64,000 bases of DNA, taken from positions 62,001 to 126,000 of the forward strand of contig NZ_JABFDK010000002.1 in assembly GCF_013403865.1 (NCBI RefSeq). The letters run 5' to 3'. How positions within the stretch are numbered: the stretch's first letter is position 1; each line of letters opens with the position of its first letter. This DNA comes from Winogradskyella costae. GTDB taxonomy: Bacteria; Bacteroidota; Bacteroidia; Flavobacteriales; Flavobacteriaceae. The translations under genes were made by a program, and so were the position numbers. The notes below the pieces were generated by a model. It did no database searches and was not told where the DNA came from. It worked only from the letters and a program-made list of their open reading frames with translations. Shown piece by piece: positions 42,322 through 50,907 of the stretch.

Positions 42322-43467
42322 TTAATTAAGACGTTTAAAGAAATAAGGTGTGTAATCTGTGAGCAATTCAGGATGACAAATTTTTATTAAATCTTTTAGA
42401 ACCAAATCTGGTCGTGTGGTTCCTAATTCGTAATATAGGACACCTCCAGTTTCTCCTGTTGTGTTGGAGAAGCTATAAATGTTTTGTTCTTTAAAAGCGT
42501 CAAAATTGGTGTAAAGTGAATTTGTGTCTTCTAATTGTTTTAAACTAGAATAGTACGATGGGCTCAGCCATAAATCAGCATCCTTAGCTTTGTCTAAGAC
42601 CACTTCAAAACTTAAGGCTAAACTACCGTTTCCTGTCGTATCACTCCATAAATAATTGACGTTAGCATCTTTTAAAAACTGAGCCTCAGGGCTAGAGCCA
42701 TTTGGTAAATACCACACATCTTTGTGCATCGCTCCACTTAAAACAGTAGGTTGGTGTTTGGCTTGTTTTGCAATTTCTTTTGCTGCGAGATAGTCTCGTT
42801 CAATACTGTTAAATATAGAATCGGCTTCTTTTTCTTTACTAAAAAGTACACCAAAAAATTTAATCCATTCCGCTTTTGCTAAGGCAGAAGCTTCTGCCCA
42901 ATCACCATTGTAAATCACAGGAATACCAGATTTTTTAAGGGTTTCGAAGGTTTTATTTACTCCATCGACTCCAAAACCAACCACAATATCAGGATTTAAA
43001 GCGAGTAAAACTTCGGTATTAAGACCTTCATTTTTTCCTAGCTCTCGTACTTTGCCCGCGTTAATTAACGCTCTGGTCTTTTTTGAAGACACATAATCAG
43101 AACCAGGAAAACCAATTAGGGTTTCTTCCGCTCCTATAAGCTCTAAAGCGGGAATATGGGTTGTAGACGTCACTACGGTTTTAGTAATTGGCGTAATAAT
43201 GATGCCATCATAATCGTCTTTATTATAGGTCGTTTTTGCAGCTTGTTCTTTTGTAAGTAATAAATAGGTATATGTCTTTTCTGCTGTTGGCCAGGCTTTA
43301 GTGATTTTTATAGTTTTACTATGATCTGATTGCGAAATTTTAAACCCTTTAGCATATTTTAGAGCTATCTGTTTACTTTCAGTGTGCTGTAAAGGGCTAG
43401 TGCTTTTAGTTTCGTTTTTACATGCACTTACGACAAGTAGAAGTATTAAGAATTTTATAATTTTCAT
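42322..43467 (-). CDS. Periplasmic binding lipoprotein of the B12-type importer (BtuF-like)
   Basis: 381 residues. Lipoprotein signal with VVSAC (Cys16). The class III periplasmic-binding fold (Peripla_BP_2) begins at about residue 100 and includes LIGFPGSDYVSS, LNTEVLLALNPDIVVGFG and a long connecting helix. It is longer than typical BtuF because of about 70 residues before the fold. Binds the ligand and docks on the FecCD permease. It is divergent from the riboswitch-controlled receptor genes, and no riboswitch is seen before this operon itself. Confidence 0.85.
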   Translation of the reverse strand: MKIIKFLILLLVVSACKNETKSTSPLQHTESKQIALKYAKGFKISQSDHSKTIKITKAWPTAEKTYTYLLLTKEQAAKTTYNKDDYDGIIITPITKTVVTSTTHIPALELIGAEETLIGFPGSDYVSSKKTRALINAGKVRELGKNEGLNTEVLLALNPDIVVGFGVDGVNKTFETLKKSGIPVIYNGDWAEASALAKAEWIKFFGVLFSKEKEADSIFNSIERDYLAAKEIAKQAKHQPTVLSGAMHKDVWYLPNGSSPEAQFLKDANVNYLWSDTTGNGSLALSFEVVLDKAKDADLWLSPSYYSSLKQLEDTNSLYTNFDAFKEQNIYSFSNTTGETGGVLYYELGTTRPDLVLKDLIKICHPELLTDYTPYFFKRLN

Positions 43468-43505
43468 ATGTAACCTTTGTAACTAATGATTATATCTTGA
43501 ATAGA

Positions 43506-43513
43506 TAAATTTG
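43506..43513 (+). promoter_or_regulatory. -7 box before the 37-residue membrane peptide
   Basis: TAAATTTG matches TAnnTTTG, 14 nt before the ATG at 43528. A TTTG lies 26 nt further upstream, longer than the usual 17-23 nt gap. Confidence 0.5.
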
Positions 43514-43527
43514 TTAAAACTAAAGTC

Positions 43528-43641
43528 ATGAGAGACGATTCAAATTTAACACTATATATCGTTGCAGGAATAATCCTAGCACATTTTTTAATAGGATTCA
43601 TCTATTTAATCTACAAAATGAATAAGAAAAAGGACGACTAA
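43528..43641 (+). CDS. Small single-helix membrane peptide (37 residues)
   Basis: Begins MRDDSNLTLYIVAGIILAHF and ends KMNKKKDD. It has a polar acidic N-terminus, one hydrophobic helix (about residues 8-29) and a strongly basic C-terminal tail, the classic layout of a small N-out/C-in membrane protein. It has a TAnnTTTG box just upstream and lies between the divergent importer operon and the cobalamin riboswitch. No family recognised. Coding status is supported by its clean topology and promoter, not by homology; it could modulate the importer. Confidence 0.55.
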   Translation: MRDDSNLTLYIVAGIILAHFLIGFIYLIYKMNKKKDD

Positions 43642-43657
43642 TCTCATAACTTTATTC

Positions 43658-43665
43658 TATTTTTG
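43658..43665 (+). promoter_or_regulatory. -7 box of the riboswitch transcript
   Basis: TATTTTTG matches TAnnTTTG and would start transcription at about 43672, exactly where the P1 helix of the riboswitch begins. Confidence 0.65.
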
Positions 43666-43671
43666 CCTCGA

Positions 43672-43897
43672 AATTAGGTTCTAATCGTTAACCGATTAGA
43701 TTAAAAGGGAATCAAGTGAAAAGAGGCACGATTTACAATCGAAAATCTTCATTCTTGTACTGTTCCCGCAACTGTAAGTTTTATGCTCAATTAGATTGAG
43801 CATCTCATTTTTGAGAGTTATTATTTTCTTCAAAACCACTGACGTTCATGTTGGGAAGGTGAAATAATAAGAAACAAGTCAGGAGACCTGCCTAATT
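43672..43897 (+). ncRNA. Cobalamin (B12) riboswitch
   Basis: P1 closes with AATTAGG (43672-43678) pairing to CCTAATT (43891-43897). Between them are the family landmarks in order: AAAAGGGAATCAAGTGAAA (from about 43703), the ACTGTTCCCGCAACTGTAA core, CCACTG, GGGAAGG, and the B12 box AAGTCAGGAGACCTGCC (43876-43892). It lies 41 nt before the TonB-dependent receptor start, where B12 binding should repress expression of that receptor and the propeller gene behind it. Confidence 0.95.
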
Positions 43898-43938
43898 CAA
43901 CGAAGACATCAAACTTTCGGGATAAAAGTGATTGCAGA

Positions 43939-45789
43939 ATGATACGTGTAGTACTCTTTTTTTTATTGTTGTTATTTGGTAGTGTTGCTAAGTCACAGAC
44001 ACCTACTGATTCTATTCAGAAACTTGATGAAGTCATATTGAGCGATGTGAAATTGAAACGTTATGCTCATGGCTATAAAGTCACTGCTCTCGGAGACTCT
44101 TTACTTCAAAAGAATAGAAGCTCATTTACCGATCTTTTACGTTTTAATTCTAATCTCTATTTTAAGGAAAATGGGTATGGCATGGTCTCTTCACCTTCTT
44201 TTAGGGGTACCAATGCTTCACAAACTGCTGTAATATGGAATGGGATTTCCATTAATTCCCAACTAACGGGGCAAACTGATTTTAATACGATTAATACCAC
44301 TAATTTTAATAGTGTAATAATACGTTCTGGTGGGGGCTCAGTACAATATGGTAGTGGTGCCATTGGTGGAAGTATCCATTTAAATAATACGTTGAGTTTT
44401 AATCCTCATTTTGATAATACGGTAACTTTATCGTATGGAAGTTATGAGACTAAGAATATCGGTTACCTGTCGTCTTATGCCAATGATAAATGGTCTTTTA
44501 ATATTGGGGTAAATTATATTGACTCTGACAATGATTATAAATACCTAAATACTGATAAACGTAATACAAATGGAGCTTATTACAATGGGAGTGTCAATGC
44601 TAATGTCGGTCATGTCTTATCTAGTAAAGATGTCTTAAAGCTTTATCATCAGACGTTTATTGGTGAACGTGAATTTTCTGGCACCCTAAGTTCTCCTTCT
44701 TTGGCGAAATATGAGGATGAAAATTTTAGAACCATGTTAGAATGGTCGCGCAACGGAGATAAGGCGTTTTCGAAATTGAAAGTGGCACATTTACAAGAGC
44801 ACTTTAAATACTTTGGTACTAAAAATACTGAAAATTTTACTTTCGGAAAGGTGAATACTTACCTCATTAACTATACAGCTGATATAGATGTATCAACAGA
44901 TCTAAAATTGAAGCCAATAGTGTCTTATAATTATTACGAAGGTAGTGGCAGTAGTTTTGAAGATCCTAACCGACAGGAGTTTTCAACCACCGCACTGCTT
45001 CAGTACAAACCTAATGAGAAATGGCAATATGGACTGAATATAAGGCAGGATATAACGTCTGGTTTTGAAAGCCCTTTATTGTTTTCTTTTGATATCGCAT
45101 ACGATGTTACCAACTATTATACTTTAAAAATAAATGGCTCTAAGAACTACCGTGTACCGACATTTAACGATTTATATTGGCAACCAGGAGGTAACTTAGA
45201 TCTAGTACCCGAAACCTCTTATCAAATAGATTTAGGTCAAGAAATAACATATAAAAGTGCTAAACTAAATTTTAACGCTTTTTATATAAAGACCACCGAT
45301 CTCATTCAATGGAAACCGAATACTACAGGATTTTGGAGTCCAGAAAACATTGCTAAAACTCAAAATTTTGGAGCCGAAGCAAACTTGGACATCACCAAAA
45401 GGATTAAGACGCATCATTTTTCCTTACTAATGAATTATGCCTACACCGTTTCTGAAGATTTAGAAACCAATGCCCAATTAATTTATGTGCCTTACCATAA
45501 AGCAAATGTCAATTTGGCTTATGCCTACAAGCGTATGTCCTTATTTTTTCAACATTTATATAACGGAGAAGTATATACAACTCCAGAAAATTTGTCTGGC
45601 CGTTTTTATAGTGTAGAGGCTTATCAGGTAAGTAATTTAGGTGTAAGTTATCAGTTGTTCAAAACAAAATCACAGCAAATAGATGTAAGTTTAAAGGTGA
45701 ATAATCTATTTAATACAGCATACGAGAACGTGGCATTTAGACCAATGCCAGATCGTAATTTTAATTTTCAAATTCAATATAAATTTTAA
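43939..45789 (+). CDS. btuB: TonB-dependent cobalamin receptor (BtuB-like)
   Basis: 616 residues. Signal peptide ending at AKSQ, a short N-terminal TonB-box region, the plug domain (about 35-150, with FTDLLRFNSNLYFKENGYG, SFRGTNASQTAVIWNG and YGSGAIGGSIHL) and a 22-strand barrel ending in NFQIQYKF (C-terminal Phe). It is the size of BtuB rather than of SusC-type receptors and lacks the carboxypeptidase-like extension. It sits directly behind a cobalamin riboswitch, which settles the substrate. Outer-membrane uptake of B12/corrinoids. Followed 10 nt later by the BtuG-like gene. Confidence 0.92.
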   Translation: MIRVVLFFLLLLFGSVAKSQTPTDSIQKLDEVILSDVKLKRYAHGYKVTALGDSLLQKNRSSFTDLLRFNSNLYFKENGYGMVSSPSFRGTNASQTAVIWNGISINSQLTGQTDFNTINTTNFNSVIIRSGGGSVQYGSGAIGGSIHLNNTLSFNPHFDNTVTLSYGSYETKNIGYLSSYANDKWSFNIGVNYIDSDNDYKYLNTDKRNTNGAYYNGSVNANVGHVLSSKDVLKLYHQTFIGEREFSGTLSSPSLAKYEDENFRTMLEWSRNGDKAFSKLKVAHLQEHFKYFGTKNTENFTFGKVNTYLINYTADIDVSTDLKLKPIVSYNYYEGSGSSFEDPNRQEFSTTALLQYKPNEKWQYGLNIRQDITSGFESPLLFSFDIAYDVTNYYTLKINGSKNYRVPTFNDLYWQPGGNLDLVPETSYQIDLGQEITYKSAKLNFNAFYIKTTDLIQWKPNTTGFWSPENIAKTQNFGAEANLDITKRIKTHHFSLLMNYAYTVSEDLETNAQLIYVPYHKANVNLAYAYKRMSLFFQHLYNGEVYTTPENLSGRFYSVEAYQVSNLGVSYQLFKTKSQQIDVSLKVNNLFNTAYENVAFRPMPDRNFNFQIQYKF

Positions 45790-45799
45790 AACAAGTACA

Positions 45800-46849
45800 A
45801 TGAAAAGAATCATTTTATCAATTTTTGCAATGTCATTATTAATCGTTTCGTGTTCAGAAGACAATGATGATAATATATCTACGGAACCTTTAGGTGCCTA
45901 CGAAGATGGAATTATAATTAGTGGTGAAGGATCACCATCATCTATTTCTTATATATCAGAAGATTTAACGACTTCAGAAAATCAAATTTATTTCAATGCT
46001 AATAATGAAGCTACTGGGGTGTATTTACAATCTTTAGGCTTTAATGATGATAAAGCATATATTGTAGTAGATGCTGGTACAATTACGGTTGTTAATCGTT
46101 ATACTTTTGAAAAGTTAGCAACTATTTCTACAGGATTAACTTATCCAAGGTATATTGCTTTTGCAAATGATAAAGGCTATGTTACAAATTGGGGAGATCC
46201 CAATGATGAAACTGATGATTTTATAGCTGTGGTAGACCTAACTGCTAATACAGTAATTAATACTATACCTGTTGGTAATGGGCCTGAGCAAATTTTAGTT
46301 GAAGATAATTTTCTGTATGTGTCTCATAAAGGAGCCTTTAGTACAAACAATATTGTTTCAGTGATAAATACGTCTTCAGATGTTCTAACAACAACAATCA
46401 CTGTAAACGATAATCCAGATGAAATGATTGTGGATAATACTGGTGATTTAGTGGTTTTAAGTAGTGGGAAACCAGCTTGGACAGGTGATGAAACAAAGGC
46501 TGCAATAACAAAAATAGATATGGATACAAATACGGTATCTACAACACTAGAGTTTTCAGATGGAGAACATCCTGAATTAATGATGTATTTAAATGGAAAT
46601 CTGTATTACAACTTAGGAAGTTCAGTTTTGAGTATAACGGATGATGCTACTGCTGTAACATCAACACCTCTATTTACAACAGGAGCAACAACTTTATATG
46701 GAATGGCAGCAAAAGATGATCGTTTGTATTTTGTAGATGCAGTTGATTATACTAGTGCAGGGCAATTGTTCATCTATGATGAAACGAGCTATTCTTTAAT
46801 AAATAGTTTTACAGCGCCAGTAGTAGCTTCAAAAATATATTTTAATTAA
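45800..46849 (+). CDS. btuG: Surface beta-propeller lipoprotein, BtuG-like
   Basis: 349 residues. Lipoprotein signal with IVSC (Cys18) followed by an acidic SEDNDD stretch, which in Bacteroidota often acts as a surface-export signal. YncE-like beta-propeller repeats then follow: TVVNRYTFEKLATISTG, YPRYIAFANDKGYVTNWG, VVDLTANTVINTIPVGNGPE and ENFLYVSHKG-like blades. BtuG of Bacteroides is a seven-bladed surface propeller that captures B12 with very high affinity and caps BtuB. Position right after btuB under the riboswitch supports the same role here. The identity is by architecture and context. Confidence 0.8.
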   Translation: MKRIILSIFAMSLLIVSCSEDNDDNISTEPLGAYEDGIIISGEGSPSSISYISEDLTTSENQIYFNANNEATGVYLQSLGFNDDKAYIVVDAGTITVVNRYTFEKLATISTGLTYPRYIAFANDKGYVTNWGDPNDETDDFIAVVDLTANTVINTIPVGNGPEQILVEDNFLYVSHKGAFSTNNIVSVINTSSDVLTTTITVNDNPDEMIVDNTGDLVVLSSGKPAWTGDETKAAITKIDMDTNTVSTTLEFSDGEHPELMMYLNGNLYYNLGSSVLSITDDATAVTSTPLFTTGATTLYGMAAKDDRLYFVDAVDYTSAGQLFIYDETSYSLINSFTAPVVASKIYFN

Positions 46850-46900
46850 CTATAAACATGATTTAAGATTATTAAGTCTGTTCCTATTTTTTGATTAAAA

Positions 46901-46943
46901 AAGCCGCTTTTTACATTTTGTAGAAAGCGGCTTTATTTTTTTT
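46901..46943. terminator. Terminator between btuG and the S41 peptidase gene
   Basis: 10-bp stem AAGCCGCTTT/AAAGCGGCTT with a 13-nt loop, flanked by A-run and T-run, so it can serve both converging genes. Confidence 0.9.
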
Positions 46944-46953
46944 AATGAATAAA

Positions 46954-48387
46954 TTAATCAATAAACATATCCTGTTCTAAAGCAGAAATTGGTTTTATAA
47001 TTTCTATAAATTGAAGATTTTCATTAATACCAGATCGATTTACAGGTCGGTCAGTTGTCGTTATTTGGGCGATAGCTTCGGCCAATAACGGTTCGTTTAC
47101 ATCACCTAAAGTTCCTAACGTGCTGAAAGTTTCACTAATAGCTATATCTGGAATAATTCCGTTAGGTGGCACTAGTAAATCATTAACGTTTGTAGAATTG
47201 GCAATTAAGGGTTGCATTGCATACGTATGACCTTGATTTACATTTTCAAACGAAAAGTCAGGTGAATCATAAATTGTTCGTGAGGCTTGCGTTTTTCCTA
47301 CAGTATTTTCTCCAATAACGACGACTTCTATATAAGGTTTTAAGCTATTAATTATTAGCTCGCTAGCAGATGCTGTTCTTCTATTGGTGGTTAATACATA
47401 TATTTTTGAAAGGTTAAGGCTGTTAATTGCACCTATATCTTCAATGGAATTGGTAAATAAGTAGTTGCGATCATTGTTGCTTAAGTTTTCATTATAAAAT
47501 AATTTTGAATAAATCTCGCCATTATATTGCCCTGTAACCATGCTTCCTAAATAAGCAGCTGTTTGCACAGAACCTCCGCCATTGTAGCGAAGATCTAAGA
47601 CTAATTCAGATACTCCTGCAGATTTAAATTCCCCAAAAGCGTTATTTAATTCGCTATCAAAATTTTGATTAAAACCATTATACATTAAGTAGCCAATATT
47701 AACGTTGTTAATATTCAAAACCTCTGAAACATGTACTGGGTTTTCGGTATATATTACTTTGGTTAAATCGGCACTATCTCCAGTTAATTCTAAAGTGTCA
47801 TCTGCGGTTGCTGGCGTACCGTTATCATTGTAACTCGCAAAATTTAAGGTATAAGAATTTTGACCATAGAGTAAATTGATATAGTTAGAATCTGTTAAAT
47901 TGGTGCTGTCGACTGCTCTAAATATTTGACCACGCTGTAATCCTAAATTGTCCGCAACACTATTATTTAAAACTAAGGTAATGACTCCAAATATTTCAGT
48001 ATTGCTTCCGGGAATACGGTATAAATTAAATTCTAAACCATCAGTTAAAGTTGTACCAGACTGCTGGTTTTGTAAATCAAAATAGTTCTCGTAGATTCTA
48101 CTAAACCGATCCACGGTATCCGGGTTATATTTTAAGGATTCAAATAAAACTTCAGGACTATTAAAATCACTTAAATAAGTGGTGTAATCTTCATCAGAAA
48201 TAAATCTGCCTTCATTTAAATCAGGGACATCAGACTTATATAAATATACTATATTCATTCCTTTCCAAACAAAATCATTAATGTTTAATGTAGAAGTTGG
48301 TACGATATTATCATCCATATCGTCAAAACAACCTGTCATTGTAACCATAGCAACACAAGTCAGTAATATAATTCTAATTGTTTTCAT
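46954..48387 (-). CDS. S41 family serine peptidase lipoprotein
   Basis: 477 residues. Lipoprotein signal with MTGC (Cys20). A PDZ-like segment is present (about 130-215, with NLGLQRGQIFRAVDS). The tail-specific-protease core has LDLRYNGGGSVQTAAYLG (265-282), Ser340 in RTASASEL and Lys365 in NTVGKTQAS, a Ser-Lys spacing of 25 as in Prc/CtpA. It cleaves proteins in the periplasm or at the cell surface. Monocistronic on the minus strand. Specific substrates are unknown. Confidence 0.9.
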   Translation of the reverse strand: MKTIRIILLTCVAMVTMTGCFDDMDDNIVPTSTLNINDFVWKGMNIVYLYKSDVPDLNEGRFISDEDYTTYLSDFNSPEVLFESLKYNPDTVDRFSRIYENYFDLQNQQSGTTLTDGLEFNLYRIPGSNTEIFGVITLVLNNSVADNLGLQRGQIFRAVDSTNLTDSNYINLLYGQNSYTLNFASYNDNGTPATADDTLELTGDSADLTKVIYTENPVHVSEVLNINNVNIGYLMYNGFNQNFDSELNNAFGEFKSAGVSELVLDLRYNGGGSVQTAAYLGSMVTGQYNGEIYSKLFYNENLSNNDRNYLFTNSIEDIGAINSLNLSKIYVLTTNRRTASASELIINSLKPYIEVVVIGENTVGKTQASRTIYDSPDFSFENVNQGHTYAMQPLIANSTNVNDLLVPPNGIIPDIAISETFSTLGTLGDVNEPLLAEAIAQITTTDRPVNRSGINENLQFIEIIKPISALEQDMFID

Positions 48388-48631
48388 AATGTAGTTTTTA
48401 TTTTATAAGTAGCAACGTCTTATCTCTTAGTGTAAAACTCTAAATTTACTTACATTATTGTTAAATAAAAAAATGAAGAGATATTATCTTTTTATTTGTG
48501 AACGAGAATAAAGGTTTATGTGCTCTAATGAAATCAATTTTACATTGCATAGTGTGATCTAAGAAATTTAAAAATTAGGATGCAAAATGCAAATTCGTAG
48601 ATAAGAGAAGAAGATTAAATGACTCCGACGT
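48388..48631. other. Intergenic region between divergent S41 peptidase and ECF operon
   Basis: AT-rich. It should contain the peptidase promoter on the minus strand, but I could not single out a convincing -7/-33 pair. The ECF promoter lies just after it at 48632. No open frame, repeat or RNA fold was recognised. Confidence 0.4.
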
Positions 48632-48659
48632 GTAACAAAACATAAAGTGTATCGTCGTA
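48632..48659 (+). promoter_or_regulatory. ECF sigma promoter (autoregulatory)
   Basis: GTAAC (48632-48636), 16 nt, CGTCGTA (48653-48659): a textbook AAC-N16-CGTC ECF promoter. The transcript would begin near 48664, after the first possible ATG at 48663, which points to the ATG at 48708 as the true start. Confidence 0.75.
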
Positions 48660-48707
48660 ATAATGAAGGCGAATAACAACCGACTTTACCAACCAATCAA
48701 AAACGTA

Positions 48708-49217
48708 ATGAAGCAAGCAGATTTTGTAAGCTTAGTAATGCCATTTAAGGATAAAGTGTTTCGTTTAGCAAAACGATTACTAGTTTCTCGTGAAGAGGCA
48801 GAAGATGCCACACAAGAGATACTTTTGAAATTATGGAAGAACAACAAAAAGATTGGGGATTATAAAAATGTAGAAGCATTTTCAATGACGATGACAAAGA
48901 ATTTTTGCTTAGACCGATTAAAATCGAGACAGGCACAGAATTTAAAAATTGTTCATAATAACTATACAGATAACAATGCATCATTACAACATCAGGTTGA
49001 AGCAAAGGATAGCGTGGATTGGGTATCTAAAATAATGGAAGAGCTACCAGAACAACAAAAAATAATAGTGCAATTAAGAGATATTGAAGAATATGATTTT
49101 TCAGAGATCGCAAAAATGTTAGACATGAATGAAACAGCGATAAGAGTCAATTTATCTAGAGCACGAAAAACAATAAGAGAAAAATTAACTAATACACATC
49201 AATATGGTATTAAATAA
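48708..49217 (+). CDS. ECF RNA polymerase sigma factor
   Basis: 169 residues from the ATG at 48708 (MKQADFVSLVMPFKDKVFRL). A start at 48663 would add 15 residues but lies at or before the predicted transcription start. Region 2: EEAEDATQEILLKLWKNN and FSMTMTKNFCLDRLKS. Region 4: LPEQQKIIVQLRDIEEYDFS and the helix-turn-helix NETAIRVNLSRARKTI. It heads a four-gene operon with an anti-sigma factor and two DUF4252 proteins. The ECF-type promoter upstream suggests positive autoregulation. Confidence 0.9.
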   Translation: MKQADFVSLVMPFKDKVFRLAKRLLVSREEAEDATQEILLKLWKNNKKIGDYKNVEAFSMTMTKNFCLDRLKSRQAQNLKIVHNNYTDNNASLQHQVEAKDSVDWVSKIMEELPEQQKIIVQLRDIEEYDFSEIAKMLDMNETAIRVNLSRARKTIREKLTNTHQYGIK

Positions 49218-49689
49218 TATAAAAACATTAATAGAAAAGTATAATAATGCAGAAACATCTTTGCAAGAAGAAGCGCAACTAAAGGCGTACTTCAACGGAG
49301 ATCATGTGGCACCAGAATTTGAGCATTACAAGCCCATGTTTATATACTTTTCTAAATCAAAACAAGAACAGTATACCAAAGACGTTCCATTAAACTCTAA
49401 GAAAACAAAATTGTATCAATGGATTTCTGTCGCAGCTGTTGCCGTTCTAATGCTTGGTTTAATTGTGCCAAGTTTTATGGGTCCTACAGAAGAGGAAAAA
49501 CAAGAAGCCCTTATGGTGTATAACCAAACGATGGAAGCTTTTAGTTTAATTTCTTTAGGGATGAATGAAGGAAAAACACAATTATCAAGTTTAGCTTTAG
49601 TTGGTGAGAACATCAAAGAAGGTGCTCAACAAGCAAGTAAACTAAGCCAATTTAGTATAATGACAAACAAAATTTTGAAAAACAATTAA
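49204..49689 (+). CDS. Anti-sigma factor-like membrane protein
   Basis: 161 residues, overlapping the sigma gene by 14 nt (translational coupling). A cytoplasmic N-terminal part (IKTLIEKYNNAETSLQEEAQ) has the pattern of Bacteroidota anti-sigma-like proteins that precede the single transmembrane helix (about 75-92). The extracytoplasmic C-terminal part is helical. Likely holds the sigma factor encoded in front of it at the membrane. No zinc-binding HxxxCxxC motif. Confidence 0.78.
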   Translation: MVLNNIKTLIEKYNNAETSLQEEAQLKAYFNGDHVAPEFEHYKPMFIYFSKSKQEQYTKDVPLNSKKTKLYQWISVAAVAVLMLGLIVPSFMGPTEEEKQEALMVYNQTMEAFSLISLGMNEGKTQLSSLALVGENIKEGAQQASKLSQFSIMTNKILKNN

Positions 49690-49707
49690 AACAAAAAATC
49701 ACGAATT

Positions 49708-50280
49708 ATGAAGAAATTAATTATAATCACAGCCCTTTTATTGACACCAATATTGACATTCGCTCAAGGTATATTCGATAAATATGAAGATATTGATGTG
49801 GTCGCATCCTTCGTTATTAATCAAAAGGCTTTTAGAATGTTAGCCACTATAGATATGGATATTGATGATCCTGAAGCGAAAGAATTTATGGAAATGGTTA
49901 AGAAAATAACCGGACTTAAAGTATTCACTACAGGAGATGATAAAGTATCTGCGGATATGAAGTCTACAGTAGATTCTTATCTAAAATCGTCTAAGCTTGA
50001 AGAATTAATGCGCTTTAAAGATGGTGATCAAACCGTAAAGTTTTACGTAAAAGAAGGTAAAGACGAAAACCATGTAAAAGAATTACTGATGTTTATGTCA
50101 GGTTTGAAGGAGTTAACTGAAGGACAAGATATAGAAATTAACGGTAAAAAACGCGTGTTTGAAACCGTTGTATTGTCCTTAACAGGAGATATTGATTTAA
50201 GACAAATCTCAAAAATTACCAATACAATGGATATTCCAGGTGGTGAGCAGTTAAAGAAAGCAGGTGATAAGAAAAACTAA
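49708..50280 (+). CDS. DUF4252 family secreted protein
   Basis: 190 residues. Signal peptide ending at TFAQ, then a DUF4252 domain: FDKYEDIDVVASFVINQKAF, a MVKKITGLKVFTTGD block and LEELMRFKDGDQTVKFYVKEG. It is homologous to the next gene. DUF4252 proteins are regularly encoded behind ECF sigma/anti-sigma pairs in Bacteroidota; their function is unknown. They may be targets or sensors of the envelope signal. 18 nt after the anti-sigma gene. Confidence 0.85.
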   Translation: MKKLIIITALLLTPILTFAQGIFDKYEDIDVVASFVINQKAFRMLATIDMDIDDPEAKEFMEMVKKITGLKVFTTGDDKVSADMKSTVDSYLKSSKLEELMRFKDGDQTVKFYVKEGKDENHVKELLMFMSGLKELTEGQDIEINGKKRVFETVVLSLTGDIDLRQISKITNTMDIPGGEQLKKAGDKKN

Positions 50281-50320
50281 TATTAACTAAAAAAGACAAC
50301 CATTTTTGTGGTCGATAAAT

Positions 50321-50866
50321 ATGATACAATCAATCAAAAAATCAATAGTAATGTTGCTTTTGGTTACCGCTTTTACCAGCTGTAACCAAGGGCCTACATT
50401 GCAAACCTATTACGTAGATAATGAATTAAAACCTGGTTTTGCGTCGTTTGATGTGCCAACAAGTTTTATAAATGTTGAGAATGTTGACTTAACTGAAGAG
50501 CAAGAAGAAGCTTATAACTCTGTGGATAAGTTGAATGTCTTAACATTTATGAAAGATGATACAGATACTGAAGACTATAAACTAGAATTAGAGAAGGTAA
50601 ATACCATTCTTAAGAATCCTAAATACGAAGAATTAATGCGTGGTGGTAATGCTGTGGATGGAAAATTTGTGGTGAAGTTTTTAGGCGATATCGATAATAT
50701 AGATGAGCTTATCATTTTTGGGAATGCTAAAAACAAGGGCTTTGTAATCGCTAGGATTTTAGGTGATGATATGAATGCTAGCAAATTAATGTCTTTAAGT
50801 TCTGTATTGGAAAAGGCAGATTTTGATAAAGCTAAATTAAAAGGATTAACAGATTTTTTTAAGTAA
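50321..50866 (+). CDS. DUF4252 family lipoprotein
   Basis: 181 residues from the ATG at 50321; a TTG five codons upstream is rejected because the ATG gives a better signal. Lipoprotein signal with FTSC, then a DUF4252 domain with YEELMRGGNAVDGKFVVKFL and IDELIIFGNAKNKGFVIARI. A diverged paralog of the preceding gene: one is soluble or secreted, this one lipid-anchored. Last gene of the sigma operon. Confidence 0.85.
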   Translation: MIQSIKKSIVMLLLVTAFTSCNQGPTLQTYYVDNELKPGFASFDVPTSFINVENVDLTEEQEEAYNSVDKLNVLTFMKDDTDTEDYKLELEKVNTILKNPKYEELMRGGNAVDGKFVVKFLGDIDNIDELIIFGNAKNKGFVIARILGDDMNASKLMSLSSVLEKADFDKAKLKGLTDFFK

Positions 50867-50907
50867 CCTGAATAGGCCCAAGTGTAATAGGTCTTAATAT
50901 TTAAATA

